64,000 nucleotides of DNA from Kangiella sp. (lineage in GTDB: Bacteria; Pseudomonadota; Gammaproteobacteria; Enterobacterales; Kangiellaceae): assembly GCA_028284185.1 (NCBI GenBank), contig JANQSG010000019.1, forward strand, positions 62,001 to 126,000, written 5' to 3'. Below, piece by piece: positions 1 through 8,780 of this stretch. Below the pieces are notes generated by a model that saw nothing but the letters and a program-made list of their open reading frames with translations, had not been told where the DNA came from and made no database searches. The position numbers were made by a program, and so were the translations under genes. Each line of letters begins with the position of its first letter. Position 1 is the stretch's first letter.

Positions 1-34
1 ATTTATCGAGGCTACTAAATCATTGCTGCTTCAA

Positions 35-139
35 TCTGGGTAAGCTAGTGCAAGGCAAATAGGTCGATAAGGAATCGTAGTTTGCTACAGCAAATGAGCT
101 GACGCATCGACCTATTTAACGCTGCAATAGACAGCCAGA
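35..139 (+). repeat. Nested-hairpin intergenic repeat, copy A
   Basis: This is the first of four copies of one architecture in the window. An outer stem pairs TCTGG (35-39) with CCAGA (135-139), with partial pairing inside it. A 5' internal-loop AGGC and a 3' AAC flank a perfect 12-bp second stem, AAATAGGTCGAT (57-68) with ATCGACCTATTT (106-117). An inner hairpin, TTTGCT-AC-AGCAAA (81-94), is followed by TGAGCTGACG. The second stem differs completely from the other copies, yet its two halves pair. The copy abuts copy B. A REP-like or structured-RNA element is inferred; no transcript is proven. Confidence 0.65.
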
Positions 140-243
140 TTATTCGTTTCAGTACCAGGCAAAGCGTTTCAAGGCGAGACGTCGTTTGCTCTAGCAAATG
201 AGTTAAGGCTTGGAATGCTTTAACACAGTAATGAAGCGAATAA
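140..243 (+). repeat. Nested-hairpin intergenic repeat, copy B
   Basis: It starts at the base after copy A and ends one base before the gcvH stop codon. The outer stem pairs TTATTCGTTTCA (140-151) with TGAAGCGAATAA (232-243), with one T-G pair. The second stem pairs AAAGCGTTTCAAG (161-173) with CTTGGAATGCTTT (209-221), all 13 positions including two G-T pairs. The inner hairpin TTTGCT-CT-AGCAAA (185-198) has the same stem as copy A and is followed by TGAG. The internal-loop bases AGGC and AAC recur. Variable stems held together partly by wobble pairs suggest RNA-level folding. Confidence 0.65.
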
Positions 244-244
244 A

Positions 245-634
245 TTAGTCGTCGGCAATTTCTTCTGCGTACTGCTCTGCCGATAAAAGTCCGCCTAAAT
301 CACCAGCATCCGCCAGCTGCATCTTGAACATCCAACCATCGCCATAAGGATCACTGTTGACCAGTTCAGGTGAATCTTCCAGTTCTTCATTCACTTCCAG
401 AATAGTACCGGCCAATGGTGCATAAATATCTGAAGCTGCTTTTACCGACTCAACCACGGCAATTTCATCATCCGCCTCAACCTCTTCATCCAGATCCGGC
501 GCTTCCACAAAAACCACATCGCCCAGCAATTCCTGCGCATGATCGGTAATACCAACGGTTACCACGCCATCACCCTCATCACGGATCCATTCATGGCTTG
601 CTACATATTTTAATTCTGATGGAATTTGGCTCAT
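245..634 (-). CDS. gcvH: Glycine cleavage system H protein
   Basis: GcvH is the small lipoylated shuttle of the glycine cleavage complex. It carries the aminomethyl group from the P-protein to GcvT and the electrons on to the L-protein. The 129 residues match the usual length. The lipoyl-lysine lies in [16 protein letters not shown] (Lys65), the hallmark of the family. The ATG follows an AGGGG ribosome-binding site about nine bases upstream. The gene follows gcvT on the same strand with 124 bp between them, which suggests an operon. The gcvP gene would be expected beyond the left edge and is not seen. Two repeat copies fill the space after its stop codon. Confidence 0.97.
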   Translation of the reverse strand: MSQIPSELKYVASHEWIRDEGDGVVTVGITDHAQELLGDVVFVEAPDLDEEVEADDEIAVVESVKAASDIYAPLAGTILEVNEELEDSPELVNSDPYGDGWMFKMQLADAGDLGGLLSAEQYAEEIADD

Positions 635-758
635 CGTTATTTATCCCCTATTGCCCCAAAAACAACCCAAAACAGAGTTCAAATTAATGGACATATTCTA
701 TCTGAAACTGCTGCCTGACCCAAGTAAAACTAGTGTTTCAAGGCCAGGTAACATGAAA

Positions 759-1847
759 TTAAACCAGTGACTCACCTTTACGCACAAAACAAGGCTTCAC
801 AACTACTGCTTTCAGTTGCTTTTTACGCACTTGTACCAAAACTTCCTCAGCTTGTACACTACGATTAACTCGCGCCATAGCAATGGATTTGCCCACCGTT
901 GGCGACATAGTACCAGAAGTAATTACACCCACCACTTGCTCATCGATCACCACTTCCTGGCCTTCACGCATCACACCTTTGTCTTGTAACACCAGACCTA
1001 TAAGCTTACGCGGAATACCTTGTTCTTTTTGCGCTGCCAAAGCCTTGCGCCCCACAAAATCACGTTCAGCGGGCTCCCAGGCAATGGTCCAGCCCATATT
1101 GGCTTCCAATGGCGAAACCGTCTCATCCATATCATGACCATACAGATTCATACCAGCCTCAAGGCGTAAAGTATCACGGGCGGCTAAACCTGCTGGCTTA
1201 ACACCGGCGGCTTGCAAGCGCTTCCAAACCTCAATACCTTGTTCATCGGGTACCATAATTTCATAACCATCTTCGCCAGTATAGCCAGTACGCGCCACAA
1301 ACCAAGAACCCGCCTGAACCGCCACAAAAGGCTTTAAACCTTCAACCACGGCCTGTTGCTCAGCATCCATTATCGAATTGGCTTTTTCAATGGCATTCGG
1401 GCCTTGCACTGCAATCATGGCCACATCGGATTTTTCTTCTATCGCCACAGCAAACTGCTGCGCCACATTTTCCATCCAGGCCAGATCTTTGTCGCGAGTG
1501 GATGCGTTGACTACCACACGATAATGGTTGTCCGTTAGATAATAGACAATTAAATCATCGATCACGCCGCCTTCTTCATTCAGCATGCCGCTATACAAGG
1601 CTTTACCAGAAACTTGCAGTTTATCCACATCATTGGCTAATAAATACTGCAAATAGGGTTTGGCTTCAGAACCAGTAACTTCCACTACTGTCATGTGAGA
1701 CACGTCGAACATACCCGCATCCTGACGCACCGCATGATGCTCATCAATTTGCGAGCCATAATTGAGCGGCATATCCCAACCGCCAAAATCCACAATGCGC
1801 GCGTCCGCATCCAGATGTGCTTGATATAAAGGAGTTTTATTAGCCAT
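759..1847 (-). CDS. gcvT: Glycine cleavage system aminomethyltransferase (T protein)
   Basis: GcvT releases ammonia from the aminomethyl-lipoyl arm of GcvH and passes the one-carbon unit to tetrahydrofolate. The 362 residues are full length for the bacterial family. The N-terminal folate-binding fold shows [13 protein letters not shown] and FDVSHM, the middle shows [10 protein letters not shown], and the C-terminal barrel is complete. The ATG follows a weak GGATAAAAT ribosome-binding site. Only 89 bp separate it from the upstream iron-permease gene on the same strand, and no glycine riboswitch fold is evident there, so its regulation is unclear from the sequence. Confidence 0.97.
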   Translation of the reverse strand: MANKTPLYQAHLDADARIVDFGGWDMPLNYGSQIDEHHAVRQDAGMFDVSHMTVVEVTGSEAKPYLQYLLANDVDKLQVSGKALYSGMLNEEGGVIDDLIVYYLTDNHYRVVVNASTRDKDLAWMENVAQQFAVAIEEKSDVAMIAVQGPNAIEKANSIMDAEQQAVVEGLKPFVAVQAGSWFVARTGYTGEDGYEIMVPDEQGIEVWKRLQAAGVKPAGLAARDTLRLEAGMNLYGHDMDETVSPLEANMGWTIAWEPAERDFVGRKALAAQKEQGIPRKLIGLVLQDKGVMREGQEVVIDEQVVGVITSGTMSPTVGKSIAMARVNRSVQAEEVLVQVRKKQLKAVVVKPCFVRKGESLV

Positions 1848-1936
1848 TTATTTTATCCAAATTAGCCATAAGAAATTGGGGAAAGATTATACCGTTGAAA
1901 TTATAGAAGTAGAAGCAAAGTTGCCTTTCTTCTTGT

Positions 1937-3592
1937 CTAAGATTCACTTTTCTTAATCAAATAAATCACAGGCAGAACACCAATCGTTACTAGCATCACT
2001 GCTGGTAGTGCGGCCAGTTGCCATTCACCTTCGGAGGTTAGCTCATAAATTCGTACTGACAGGGTATCCCAGCCAAATGGTCTTAGTAACAGTGTTGCTG
2101 GCATTTCCTTCATCACCTCCACAAACACCAATAACATGGCGGTAAATACCCCTGGTCTTAATAGTGGAATATAAACTCTGAATAAACGCTCTTTTTTATC
2201 GGCGCCTAAACTCATGGAGGCTTCTATAATACTAGGCTTGATTTGGGCCATTGAGCTGCTTATTGGCCCCTGAGCAATTCTTAAGAATCGCACCACATAG
2301 GCAAATATTAATGCGAAAACTCCACCCGCCAACCACTGGTTACTTGAGAAGTTTAAGGATGACTCAATCCAGTTAAAACTTAATACCACACCAACTGCTA
2401 ATACAGTACCTGGCAGCGCATAGCCAATTGCTGCTATTTCAGAAACGAGTTGCCATTTTCTGGAAAAAGCCTGCTTTAACTCCAGAACTCTTTGCGCAAA
2501 CACCGCGACTATAGCAACGATTAATGTTGCTATAGTCGCTAATAGTGCCAATTGCACCGTATTCATTAGCAACTCAACAATCGTCTGGCCATAACCTGTG
2601 GTGGTAATGGCCCAATAAACCAGTTGCACTAAGGGCAATATAAAAGCAATCACAAACACCAACCAGGCAACAGCCTGCACCAAGAAGCCTTTAAAACCAG
2701 TAAGTTTTTTCCGAAATTGCTGATGTTGGGCGTCAGTTTGAGTATAACGACTATGGCCTCTGGCCCAACGCTCGGTAAACAGAGCAAGCAAAACAATCAA
2801 CAGCAATATGGACGCTAATTGAGCGGCGGTCTGCAAACTGAATAAACTAAACCAGGATTTATAAATTGCCGTAGTAAAAGTATCGAAATTAAAAATCGCT
2901 ACTGCACCAAAATCTGCTAACGTTTCCATTAAAACCAGCGCTAAACCCGCAATCCAGGCAGGGCGTGTCATGGGCACCACCAATCGCCAAAAAGCGCTAA
3001 ATTTTGTATAGCCTAAAGTTCTGGCACTTTCATAGTTGCTTTGCCCTCTGCGCAATAATGCTGTGCGCATTAATAAATAAATATAAGGGTAAAGGCTTAG
3101 AATAAAAACCAGAGCCACCCCAGTAGGGTGACGCAAATCGGGAATTAATTTGCTGCTTATACCAAAAGTATTAAACAGGCTATACAAAGGCCCACCAAAA
3201 TCACTAAAGCCTAAAAATACAAAAGCCAAAATATAAGGCGGGATAGCCAAAGGCAGCATCAAACCCCATTGCAGGATTTTTCGTCCAGGAAAATCATAAA
3301 TAACAATAATCCAGGCCAATGAAACCCCTAAAATAAAAGCTCCCAACCCCACTAAGAGACTGAGCAACAAGGTGTTTTTTAACAGACTCCAGAGCTGGGT
3401 TTGCCATAAATGTTGCCATAAACTCAGGTCCAGTTTAAGCCAGGAAATGAGTAGCGGAATAATCGGCAATAGTACCAATAAGCCAATCAAAAAAATCGCT
3501 ACTTTTTCTATAACTAATGAGCTAAATATAAAAAAGCCACGTCCAGAATTTTGGACATGGCTTTCTTGTAAAATTGGCTCTTTCTGGTTCAA
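1937..3592 (-). CDS. Ferric-iron ABC transporter permease, double-domain (FbpB-like)
   Basis: This inner-membrane permease has two fused BPD_transp_1 domains, the arrangement of FbpB/SfuB and ThiP. The 551 residues contain about twelve hydrophobic segments. An ESARTLGYTKFSAFWRLVVP stretch in the first half and EASMSLGADKKERLFRVYIP in the second are the EAA-like loops that contact the ATPase. The start is TTG, three bases after the stop of the binding-protein gene, so translational coupling is likely; no ATG lies nearby. Pairing with an iron-type binding protein behind a Fur box favours iron over thiamine. No ATPase (fbpC) gene is adjacent. Confidence 0.85.
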   Translation of the reverse strand: MNQKEPILQESHVQNSGRGFFIFSSLVIEKVAIFLIGLLVLLPIIPLLISWLKLDLSLWQHLWQTQLWSLLKNTLLLSLLVGLGAFILGVSLAWIIVIYDFPGRKILQWGLMLPLAIPPYILAFVFLGFSDFGGPLYSLFNTFGISSKLIPDLRHPTGVALVFILSLYPYIYLLMRTALLRRGQSNYESARTLGYTKFSAFWRLVVPMTRPAWIAGLALVLMETLADFGAVAIFNFDTFTTAIYKSWFSLFSLQTAAQLASILLLIVLLALFTERWARGHSRYTQTDAQHQQFRKKLTGFKGFLVQAVAWLVFVIAFILPLVQLVYWAITTTGYGQTIVELLMNTVQLALLATIATLIVAIVAVFAQRVLELKQAFSRKWQLVSEIAAIGYALPGTVLAVGVVLSFNWIESSLNFSSNQWLAGGVFALIFAYVVRFLRIAQGPISSSMAQIKPSIIEASMSLGADKKERLFRVYIPLLRPGVFTAMLLVFVEVMKEMPATLLLRPFGWDTLSVRIYELTSEGEWQLAALPAVMLVTIGVLPVIYLIKKSES

Positions 3593-3595
3593 GAT

Positions 3596-4654
3596 TTATT
3601 TATAACCTGCGCGATCCATTAACTGTACAGCCTGTGGTTGCAACTCACCAGCTTTAGACAAGTTCATGGTATCCGCTTTCAATTCGCCCCAGGCCTCAAC
3701 CTGTTCAACTGGCTCAATATTAGGGTTTGCCGGATACTCCATATTAAGGCCCGCATACATTTTTTGCGCCGCTTCAGAAGACAACCATTCAAGCAATTTT
3801 TGTGCATCTTTTACGTTATCTGCATATTTAGTGATACCTGCTCCAGAAATGTTCACATGAATACCTTTTGCAGAACTCTGCGGTAAATACAGAGCTAAAC
3901 CAATTTTAGGATTTTCTTTTTGTAAACGACCAAAATAATAGCTATTTACAATACCAACTTCACACTGACCAGCCTCAATCGCTTTCATCACTTTAGTATC
4001 ATTGGAAAAAGGATCGGTTGCCAGGTTTGCCACCCAACCTTTGACAATTTCTTCAGCTTTTGCCACGCCATGCCGCGCAATCAGCATAGCCACCAGCGAT
4101 TGATTATAAACCTTCTTGGAAGTCCGTAAACACAAACGCCCTTTCCACTTCGGATCAGCCAGGTCTTCATAGCTACTTAAATCTTCCGGCTTAATTTTGT
4201 TAGTGTCATAAACCATAGTTCGCGCACGCACCGTTAGACCATACCAGTGGTTTTCAGGATCCTGTAGATGTTCCGGAATATTGGTTTCTAAAGTTGCAGA
4301 TCCTATAGGTTGTAAAACACCTTCACGCTTGGCGAGCCATAAGTTACCCGCATCCACCGTCATAAAAATATCCGCTTCGGTACGCTCAGCCTCAGCTTTC
4401 AAGCGAGTGACCAATGGACCCGCTTTGTCGGTAATATACTTGATTGAAATACCGGTTTTAGCAGTAAATTCCTCGAAGAATGGCTTAATTAAGTGCTCCT
4501 TACGCGAAGAATACACCACTATCTCATGATTTTCTTTTTGAGCAACCGCTTCTGCTGCCTCTTTTTTTGTTGTTTCAACCTGACTAGATTCGTTGGAACA
4601 CGCTGACAATAGAAAAAGCCCTGTGAGCGACAACAGTATGATAGGTTTTTGCAT
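3596..4654 (-). CDS. Ferric-iron ABC transporter substrate-binding lipoprotein (FbpA/FutA-like)
   Basis: This is a periplasmic iron-binding protein of the FbpA/IdiA/FutA group. The N-terminus MQKPIILLSLTGLFLLSAC is a lipoprotein signal with the lipobox Cys; an earlier TTG would add eight residues, so the ATG is preferred. The opening motif VVYSSRKEHLIKPFFEEF and the pair SYYFGR near the C-terminal half match the Tyr-rich iron site of the family. A perfect Fur palindrome lies 34 bases upstream of the ATG. The permease gene follows after three bases. Iron-repressed uptake is inferred from that operator and from family membership. Confidence 0.87.
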   Translation of the reverse strand: MQKPIILLSLTGLFLLSACSNESSQVETTKKEAAEAVAQKENHEIVVYSSRKEHLIKPFFEEFTAKTGISIKYITDKAGPLVTRLKAEAERTEADIFMTVDAGNLWLAKREGVLQPIGSATLETNIPEHLQDPENHWYGLTVRARTMVYDTNKIKPEDLSSYEDLADPKWKGRLCLRTSKKVYNQSLVAMLIARHGVAKAEEIVKGWVANLATDPFSNDTKVMKAIEAGQCEVGIVNSYYFGRLQKENPKIGLALYLPQSSAKGIHVNISGAGITKYADNVKDAQKLLEWLSSEAAQKMYAGLNMEYPANPNIEPVEQVEAWGELKADTMNLSKAGELQPQAVQLMDRAGYK

Positions 4655-4687
4655 AATTTTTAATTTAAAGGTATCCAAATAATGTGA

Positions 4688-4708
4688 AAATGATAATAGT
4701 TATCATTT
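4688..4708. promoter_or_regulatory. Fur box
   Basis: The 21 bases are a perfect inverted repeat, AAATGATAA-TAG-TTATCATTT. They match the GATAATnATTATC-type Fur operator and lie just upstream of the ferric-iron binding-protein gene. Fe-Fur repression of the downstream pair is inferred. Confidence 0.85.
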
Positions 4709-4752
4709 ATAATTACAACCGCTAAGTGAACCATTATTGATTTACATCAAGC

Positions 4753-4779
4753 ACAAAAAAGCCCTCTAAAAAGAGGGCT
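4753..4779 (-). terminator. Rho-independent terminator of the lipoprotein gene
   Basis: AGCCCTC and GAGGGCT (4760-4766 and 4773-4779) form a 7-bp stem around a 6-base loop. On the minus strand it is followed by a T run. It lies just after the stop of the gene ending at 4796. Confidence 0.8.
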
Positions 4780-4795
4780 CTGTAAAACAGCTTAT

Positions 4796-5134
4796 CTATT
4801 TTACATATTGAGATAAGACTTCTTTTTGGCTGGTTTTATACAAAGTGGAGGTATTTTCCTGCATCAAATAGCCCGCTTTATTGAAGAACCACACCTGCTT
4901 TTCACCATTGATATCCATTTCAATTTTATATTCAAACAATGGCATCAATTTTTCTAAAGCCCGTTCTTTGGCTTTCCAGGCAGCAACCACTTCATCCAAA
5001 GCCTTTTGATCATCAATCGTCGCGATTAATTCAGACTTTTCAGTATAAATGATTGCCTTATCGGCAGAGTTTTTACAACCAACCACTAAAATTACCAGGA
5101 TTATTGCTGCAGTTAAGGATAATAATTTTATCAT
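4796..5134 (-). CDS. Small lipoprotein of unknown function
   Basis: This 112-residue protein begins with MIKLLSLTAAIILVILVVGC, a lipoprotein signal ending in a VVGC lipobox, so the mature protein should be about 93 residues anchored to a membrane. The mature part is charged and ends in a region rich in K, Q and aromatic residues (KQVWFFNKAGYLMQ). I do not recognise the family. It starts 11 bases after the secreted-protease gene on the same strand and has its own terminator, so the two may be co-transcribed. Confidence 0.7.
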   Translation of the reverse strand: MIKLLSLTAAIILVILVVGCKNSADKAIIYTEKSELIATIDDQKALDEVVAAWKAKERALEKLMPLFEYKIEMDINGEKQVWFFNKAGYLMQENTSTLYKTSQKEVLSQYVK

Positions 5135-5145
5135 CTGATACTCCT

Positions 5146-7443
5146 TTACTTTTGGATGCGACGTCTGCGAACCAGCATTAAGCCCAATAAGCCTAATAGT
5201 CCCAGGCTAGCAGAACCACCGCCACCGCTGTCACCACCACTTGGTGGTGCTGGTACATCATTAACGGTAACACTAACGGAAGCTTTTGCTGACTCACCAG
5301 AAGGATCAGTTACCGTAACTTCAAACCCTAAAGTAGTAGCTGAACTGACCTGTGGTGCAGTAAATGATGCGGTACTGCTTGAGGCGTTATTAATCGATAC
5401 TGAAGGCCCTGAAGTCTGGCTCCAGGCAAAAGTCAAAGTATCACCATCAGGATCGCTGCTGGAACTGGCATCAAGGCTCACACTGGTTCCTTCATTTACC
5501 GTCAAGCTGGAACTCGCAACAGCTGCCGCCGGTGCAGTATTTACGGATACATTAACTGTTACCGTTGCTTTTGATGACAAGCCATCAGGATCGCTAACTG
5601 TAACTTCAAAGCCTAGACTCGTTGCTGATGTGATATCCGGCGCAGTAAAAGTGGCTTGTACCATTGAAGCACCACTAAGAGTTACATTTGGTCCAGAAGT
5701 TTGGCTCCAAACATAAGTTAGAGTGTCACCATCAGGATCGCTACTAGGACTAGCATCTAAAGTCACACTGGTATTTTCATTAGTATTGATAGTACCACTG
5801 GCAACTGCTGCGCTAGGAGCTCGATTTGGCTGTTCCACAACGATTGATGCCACTGTATTTTTTGTACAGGAAGCTGAGTCCGTCACGCTTAAAGATACGT
5901 TACCTGTATAAGGAACACTATAGGTGTGGCTTGGATTAGCCTGGGTACTATCGGTACTACCATTACCATCAAAATCCCATTTGTAACTATAACCAGAACC
6001 AGAACCACCGCTAACAGTCGAAGTAAAGCTTACCGACTGACCTACTTCAGCAGGATTAGGATTGATAGTTGTAATGGCTGCATCTGGTGCCGTACAAGCA
6101 TCAGTACCATCTAATGTTGTAGCACCAGTATTATTGGGGTCAAGCCATGCTTTAAGTTGACTGGCCGCAGTACCGCCACCTTCCCACTGTCTGGATAAAC
6201 GGCCATACCAGTCAGGATCATTTGGTGCCTGACAGGAAGCTAAACCGCCATGAAGCGTACCTACCACGTGGTGATTAGGATTCCAAAGACCTGAACCAGA
6301 TGAACCACCTTCTGTTGTACCCTGATCCCAGGCTCCAATTCTGATATGGCTACCATTAGCATCTTCAACATTACTTGAGTAATTGGTTAAAGTTGCCGCA
6401 TCATTATCAAAACTAATACGCTTTTCATGTCCAGCGGGGTGGTGAATAGCAACCGATTTCGTTGGCGCTGGATCCGTATTGTCCCAACCAGCCCAGTGAA
6501 CATTAAAGGTAGTGCTAGGAGCAGAGTTTAGCTCTAACAAAGTTAAATCAGAACCAGACCAGGTTGCTCTTAAAGTAGTACCTGATTGCGACTGGTTACG
6601 ACTACCCGTTCTTTGACCATCACAAGCAATCGCCTCATAATTCCAGTAAACAACAACTGTACTAGCCACTGTTTGAGTTGAAACGCAATGATTTGCTGTT
6701 AAAAAATAAGGTTTTCTATCAGCTTCAACATTGTTGACTAAAGTACCCGTACAAACAAAACTTCCTTGACTGGTCGTAAACTGATAATGACCAACCGAAC
6801 GAATTTCATTTCGCCAGGGATCGGCCACCGGACACACCACATCAATATTACAACTGCCAGATTTAGCGATGGAAATCTTGTCAATACCACGGTAACCCTG
6901 ATTAACATTAACTAAATCAAAACTGATATAAGGCTTCATTCGCTCAGGAACGGAAATTTCAATGGTCGCTTTACCACCTGCTAAAGTAGGAGTCCATAAC
7001 TCTTGAAAACCATTGTTATCTTTTTCCGTAAATGGCCCAATAACTTCACTATAATCAGAATTATAGATAAAAACTTGAGCGCCCTGTGGTAAGAAGACAT
7101 TTTTAAAGCCGAAACTTAAAGAATAAGTATCTTTAGCATTCACACTTAAACGCCAAATATGATCGTCTCCTGACTTCACCCACTGTCCTAAATTGGTATA
7201 GCTTTCTCTAGCTTGATAGGGTATTGCAAAACGATAAGTTTTCTCGAAAGCATTAAAGCTCTTATCTTGTTGGTTCACCTGTTTCATATCCAAAGCAGGG
7301 ATTTCCAATACAGGCGATGCAGGCAAACTTTTTAAGTTTTGACTTAAAGGTTGTTTCTGCACAAAACTTTCATTCGCACTGCTGGTATAGCTTAACGCTA
7401 CTAACAAACCAAGGCTCGCTAGTTTTAAAATATTACTCTTCAT
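5146..7443 (-). CDS. Secreted Lys-C-like serine protease with PKD and Ig-like repeats and GlyGly-CTERM tail
   Basis: This 765-residue protein has a Sec signal (to about ANES), a prodomain, and a chymotrypsin-fold domain resembling Achromobacter lysyl endopeptidase. The triad is visible as FLTANHC (His252), GSDLTLLEL (Asp299) and TEGGSSGSG (Ser382). A PKD domain follows (about 452-535), then two similar Ig/cadherin-like repeats (about 545-635 and 640-730), each with a DGDTLT-(Y/F)-(V/A)-WSQTSGP core. The end, GGGSASLGLLGLLGLMLV then RRRR, is a GlyGly-CTERM signal. In known systems this is cut by rhombosortase after type II secretion. No rhombosortase is in the window. Lys specificity is inference. 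Confidence 0.88.
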   Translation of the reverse strand: MKSNILKLASLGLLVALSYTSSANESFVQKQPLSQNLKSLPASPVLEIPALDMKQVNQQDKSFNAFEKTYRFAIPYQARESYTNLGQWVKSGDDHIWRLSVNAKDTYSLSFGFKNVFLPQGAQVFIYNSDYSEVIGPFTEKDNNGFQELWTPTLAGGKATIEISVPERMKPYISFDLVNVNQGYRGIDKISIAKSGSCNIDVVCPVADPWRNEIRSVGHYQFTTSQGSFVCTGTLVNNVEADRKPYFLTANHCVSTQTVASTVVVYWNYEAIACDGQRTGSRNQSQSGTTLRATWSGSDLTLLELNSAPSTTFNVHWAGWDNTDPAPTKSVAIHHPAGHEKRISFDNDAATLTNYSSNVEDANGSHIRIGAWDQGTTEGGSSGSGLWNPNHHVVGTLHGGLASCQAPNDPDWYGRLSRQWEGGGTAASQLKAWLDPNNTGATTLDGTDACTAPDAAITTINPNPAEVGQSVSFTSTVSGGSGSGYSYKWDFDGNGSTDSTQANPSHTYSVPYTGNVSLSVTDSASCTKNTVASIVVEQPNRAPSAAVASGTINTNENTSVTLDASPSSDPDGDTLTYVWSQTSGPNVTLSGASMVQATFTAPDITSATSLGFEVTVSDPDGLSSKATVTVNVSVNTAPAAAVASSSLTVNEGTSVSLDASSSSDPDGDTLTFAWSQTSGPSVSINNASSSTASFTAPQVSSATTLGFEVTVTDPSGESAKASVSVTVNDVPAPPSGGDSGGGGSASLGLLGLLGLMLVRRRRIQK

Positions 7444-7588
7444 TGATTACACCCACTAGTTCTAACTTATCACTCAGTATAGCCTGATAAAACTGAATGA
7501 AAAGTGAAGTTATATTTTTAGCTACTAAAAATGTGATCTTTGATACATTCCGATACAAAATCAATAAATTAGCACTAAAAATTAGAAG

Positions 7589-8770
7589 CTATAGACCCAT
7601 AGCCTGCTTAATGATTTGCTGTTTTAGCATAGGAAGACCATCGATTAACTTCAGGCCGCTAACCCGAATCATCTGAGGAATAGGGCTCGTTTGCTCGAAT
7701 AGCTTCTTAAAGGCCAGCATGGATTGCTGCATTAATAAAACCTCTCCCTTACGGCTGCGCTGATAAGATCTTAAACTCTGCTGTAAACCAATATCTTTAT
7801 TTTTGGCACTATTTTGCAAAATATTTTTAGCCAATACTTCAGCATCCGCAAAGCCTAAATTCACACCCTGTCCAGCCAAAGGATGAATGGTGTGTGCCGC
7901 ATCACCAATTAAAGCTAAACGTGGTTTGATACAGGTTTCAGCCGTACGTTCATATAAGGGAAATGCCAGTCTTTTGCTAATTAGTTGTAAATCGCCCAAA
8001 TGATATTCAAAGTTTTGCATTAAACGCTGAGAAAAGTTTTCATCCGATAGTTGCATTAATTCATCAGCCAAATCTTCTTTCAATGACCAGACAATAGAGC
8101 AATAATTCGGATCGGGCAAAGGTAAAAAAGCCAAAGGGCCATTATGATCAAATCTTTGGTAAGCAGTATCTTTATGTGGTTTTTCTGTTTTTATCGTCGC
8201 TACTATGGCCTTATGTCCATAGGGTTTTTGTTGTAATCCAATACCGGATTTTTCCCTTAGCCAGGAAAAAGCACCATCGGCCGCCACTAAAAGCCTGGCT
8301 TTTAAAGTCTTTCCAGAATCAAGCTCTATTTGTGCATAATCTTCCGAGTAAGAAACCGCTTGGCACCGTTGCTTAAAAATAGCATCAACATCTTTGGCGT
8401 TTTCAACCGATTGATACAAAGCTCTTCTTAAAACACGATTCTCAATAATATGTCCGAGATTTTCCTGCGCCATTGAGTGAGCATCAAAATTAATCCAGCC
8501 ATTAGTCGATTCGCCATCCCAAACTGACATTTTGTTGTATGCCAGTTTTTCAGTTTCTGCTACATAATTCCAGGCATTAACTTGTTTGAATAAGTTCTCA
8601 CTAGCTCTGGTAATGGCGCTCACTCTTAAATCATATTCGCCACTCTCCCATTGCTTTTCTATAGGCTTGGGATCAAGCACCGCAATAGTTAAATCGCTGT
8701 TTTTTAGCTTGGCAGCCAGGGCCAAACCCACCATACCACCGCCAACAATAATCACATCATAATGGTTCAT
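7589..8770 (-). CDS. ubiI: FAD-dependent ubiquinone-pathway hydroxylase, UbiI/VisC-like
   Basis: This is a flavoprotein monooxygenase of the UbiH/UbiF/UbiI family. It opens with the FAD-binding Rossmann motif YDVIIVGGGMVGLALA, and ALIGDAAHTIHPLAGQGVNLG near residue 290 is the second FAD motif. The start is placed at the ATG ten bases after the ubiH stop. A longer frame would overlap ubiH by about 30 bases and add 14 residues before the Rossmann fold. As second of the pair after pepP it matches E. coli ubiI (C5 hydroxylation of the ubiquinone ring), but paralogues are hard to separate by eye. Confidence 0.82.
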   Translation of the reverse strand: MNHYDVIIVGGGMVGLALAAKLKNSDLTIAVLDPKPIEKQWESGEYDLRVSAITRASENLFKQVNAWNYVAETEKLAYNKMSVWDGESTNGWINFDAHSMAQENLGHIIENRVLRRALYQSVENAKDVDAIFKQRCQAVSYSEDYAQIELDSGKTLKARLLVAADGAFSWLREKSGIGLQQKPYGHKAIVATIKTEKPHKDTAYQRFDHNGPLAFLPLPDPNYCSIVWSLKEDLADELMQLSDENFSQRLMQNFEYHLGDLQLISKRLAFPLYERTAETCIKPRLALIGDAAHTIHPLAGQGVNLGFADAEVLAKNILQNSAKNKDIGLQQSLRSYQRSRKGEVLLMQQSMLAFKKLFEQTSPIPQMIRVSGLKLIDGLPMLKQQIIKQAMGL

Positions 8771-8780
8771 AACTGAAATC

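Noticed and set aside
1848-1936. Glycine riboswitch before gcvT
   Set aside because: Only 89 bp separate gcvT from the upstream same-strand gene, and no tandem aptamer-like fold is visible.
5156-5716. 186-residue plus-strand frame opposite the protease repeats
   Set aside because: It is antisense to the conserved Ig-like repeats, whose composition keeps the reverse frame open; no ribosome-binding site.
7516-7532. TTTTTAG-CTA-CTAAAAA as terminator after the protease promoter region
   Set aside because: The stem is nearly all A-T and lies upstream of the protease gene; it lacks the GC-rich stem of a terminator.
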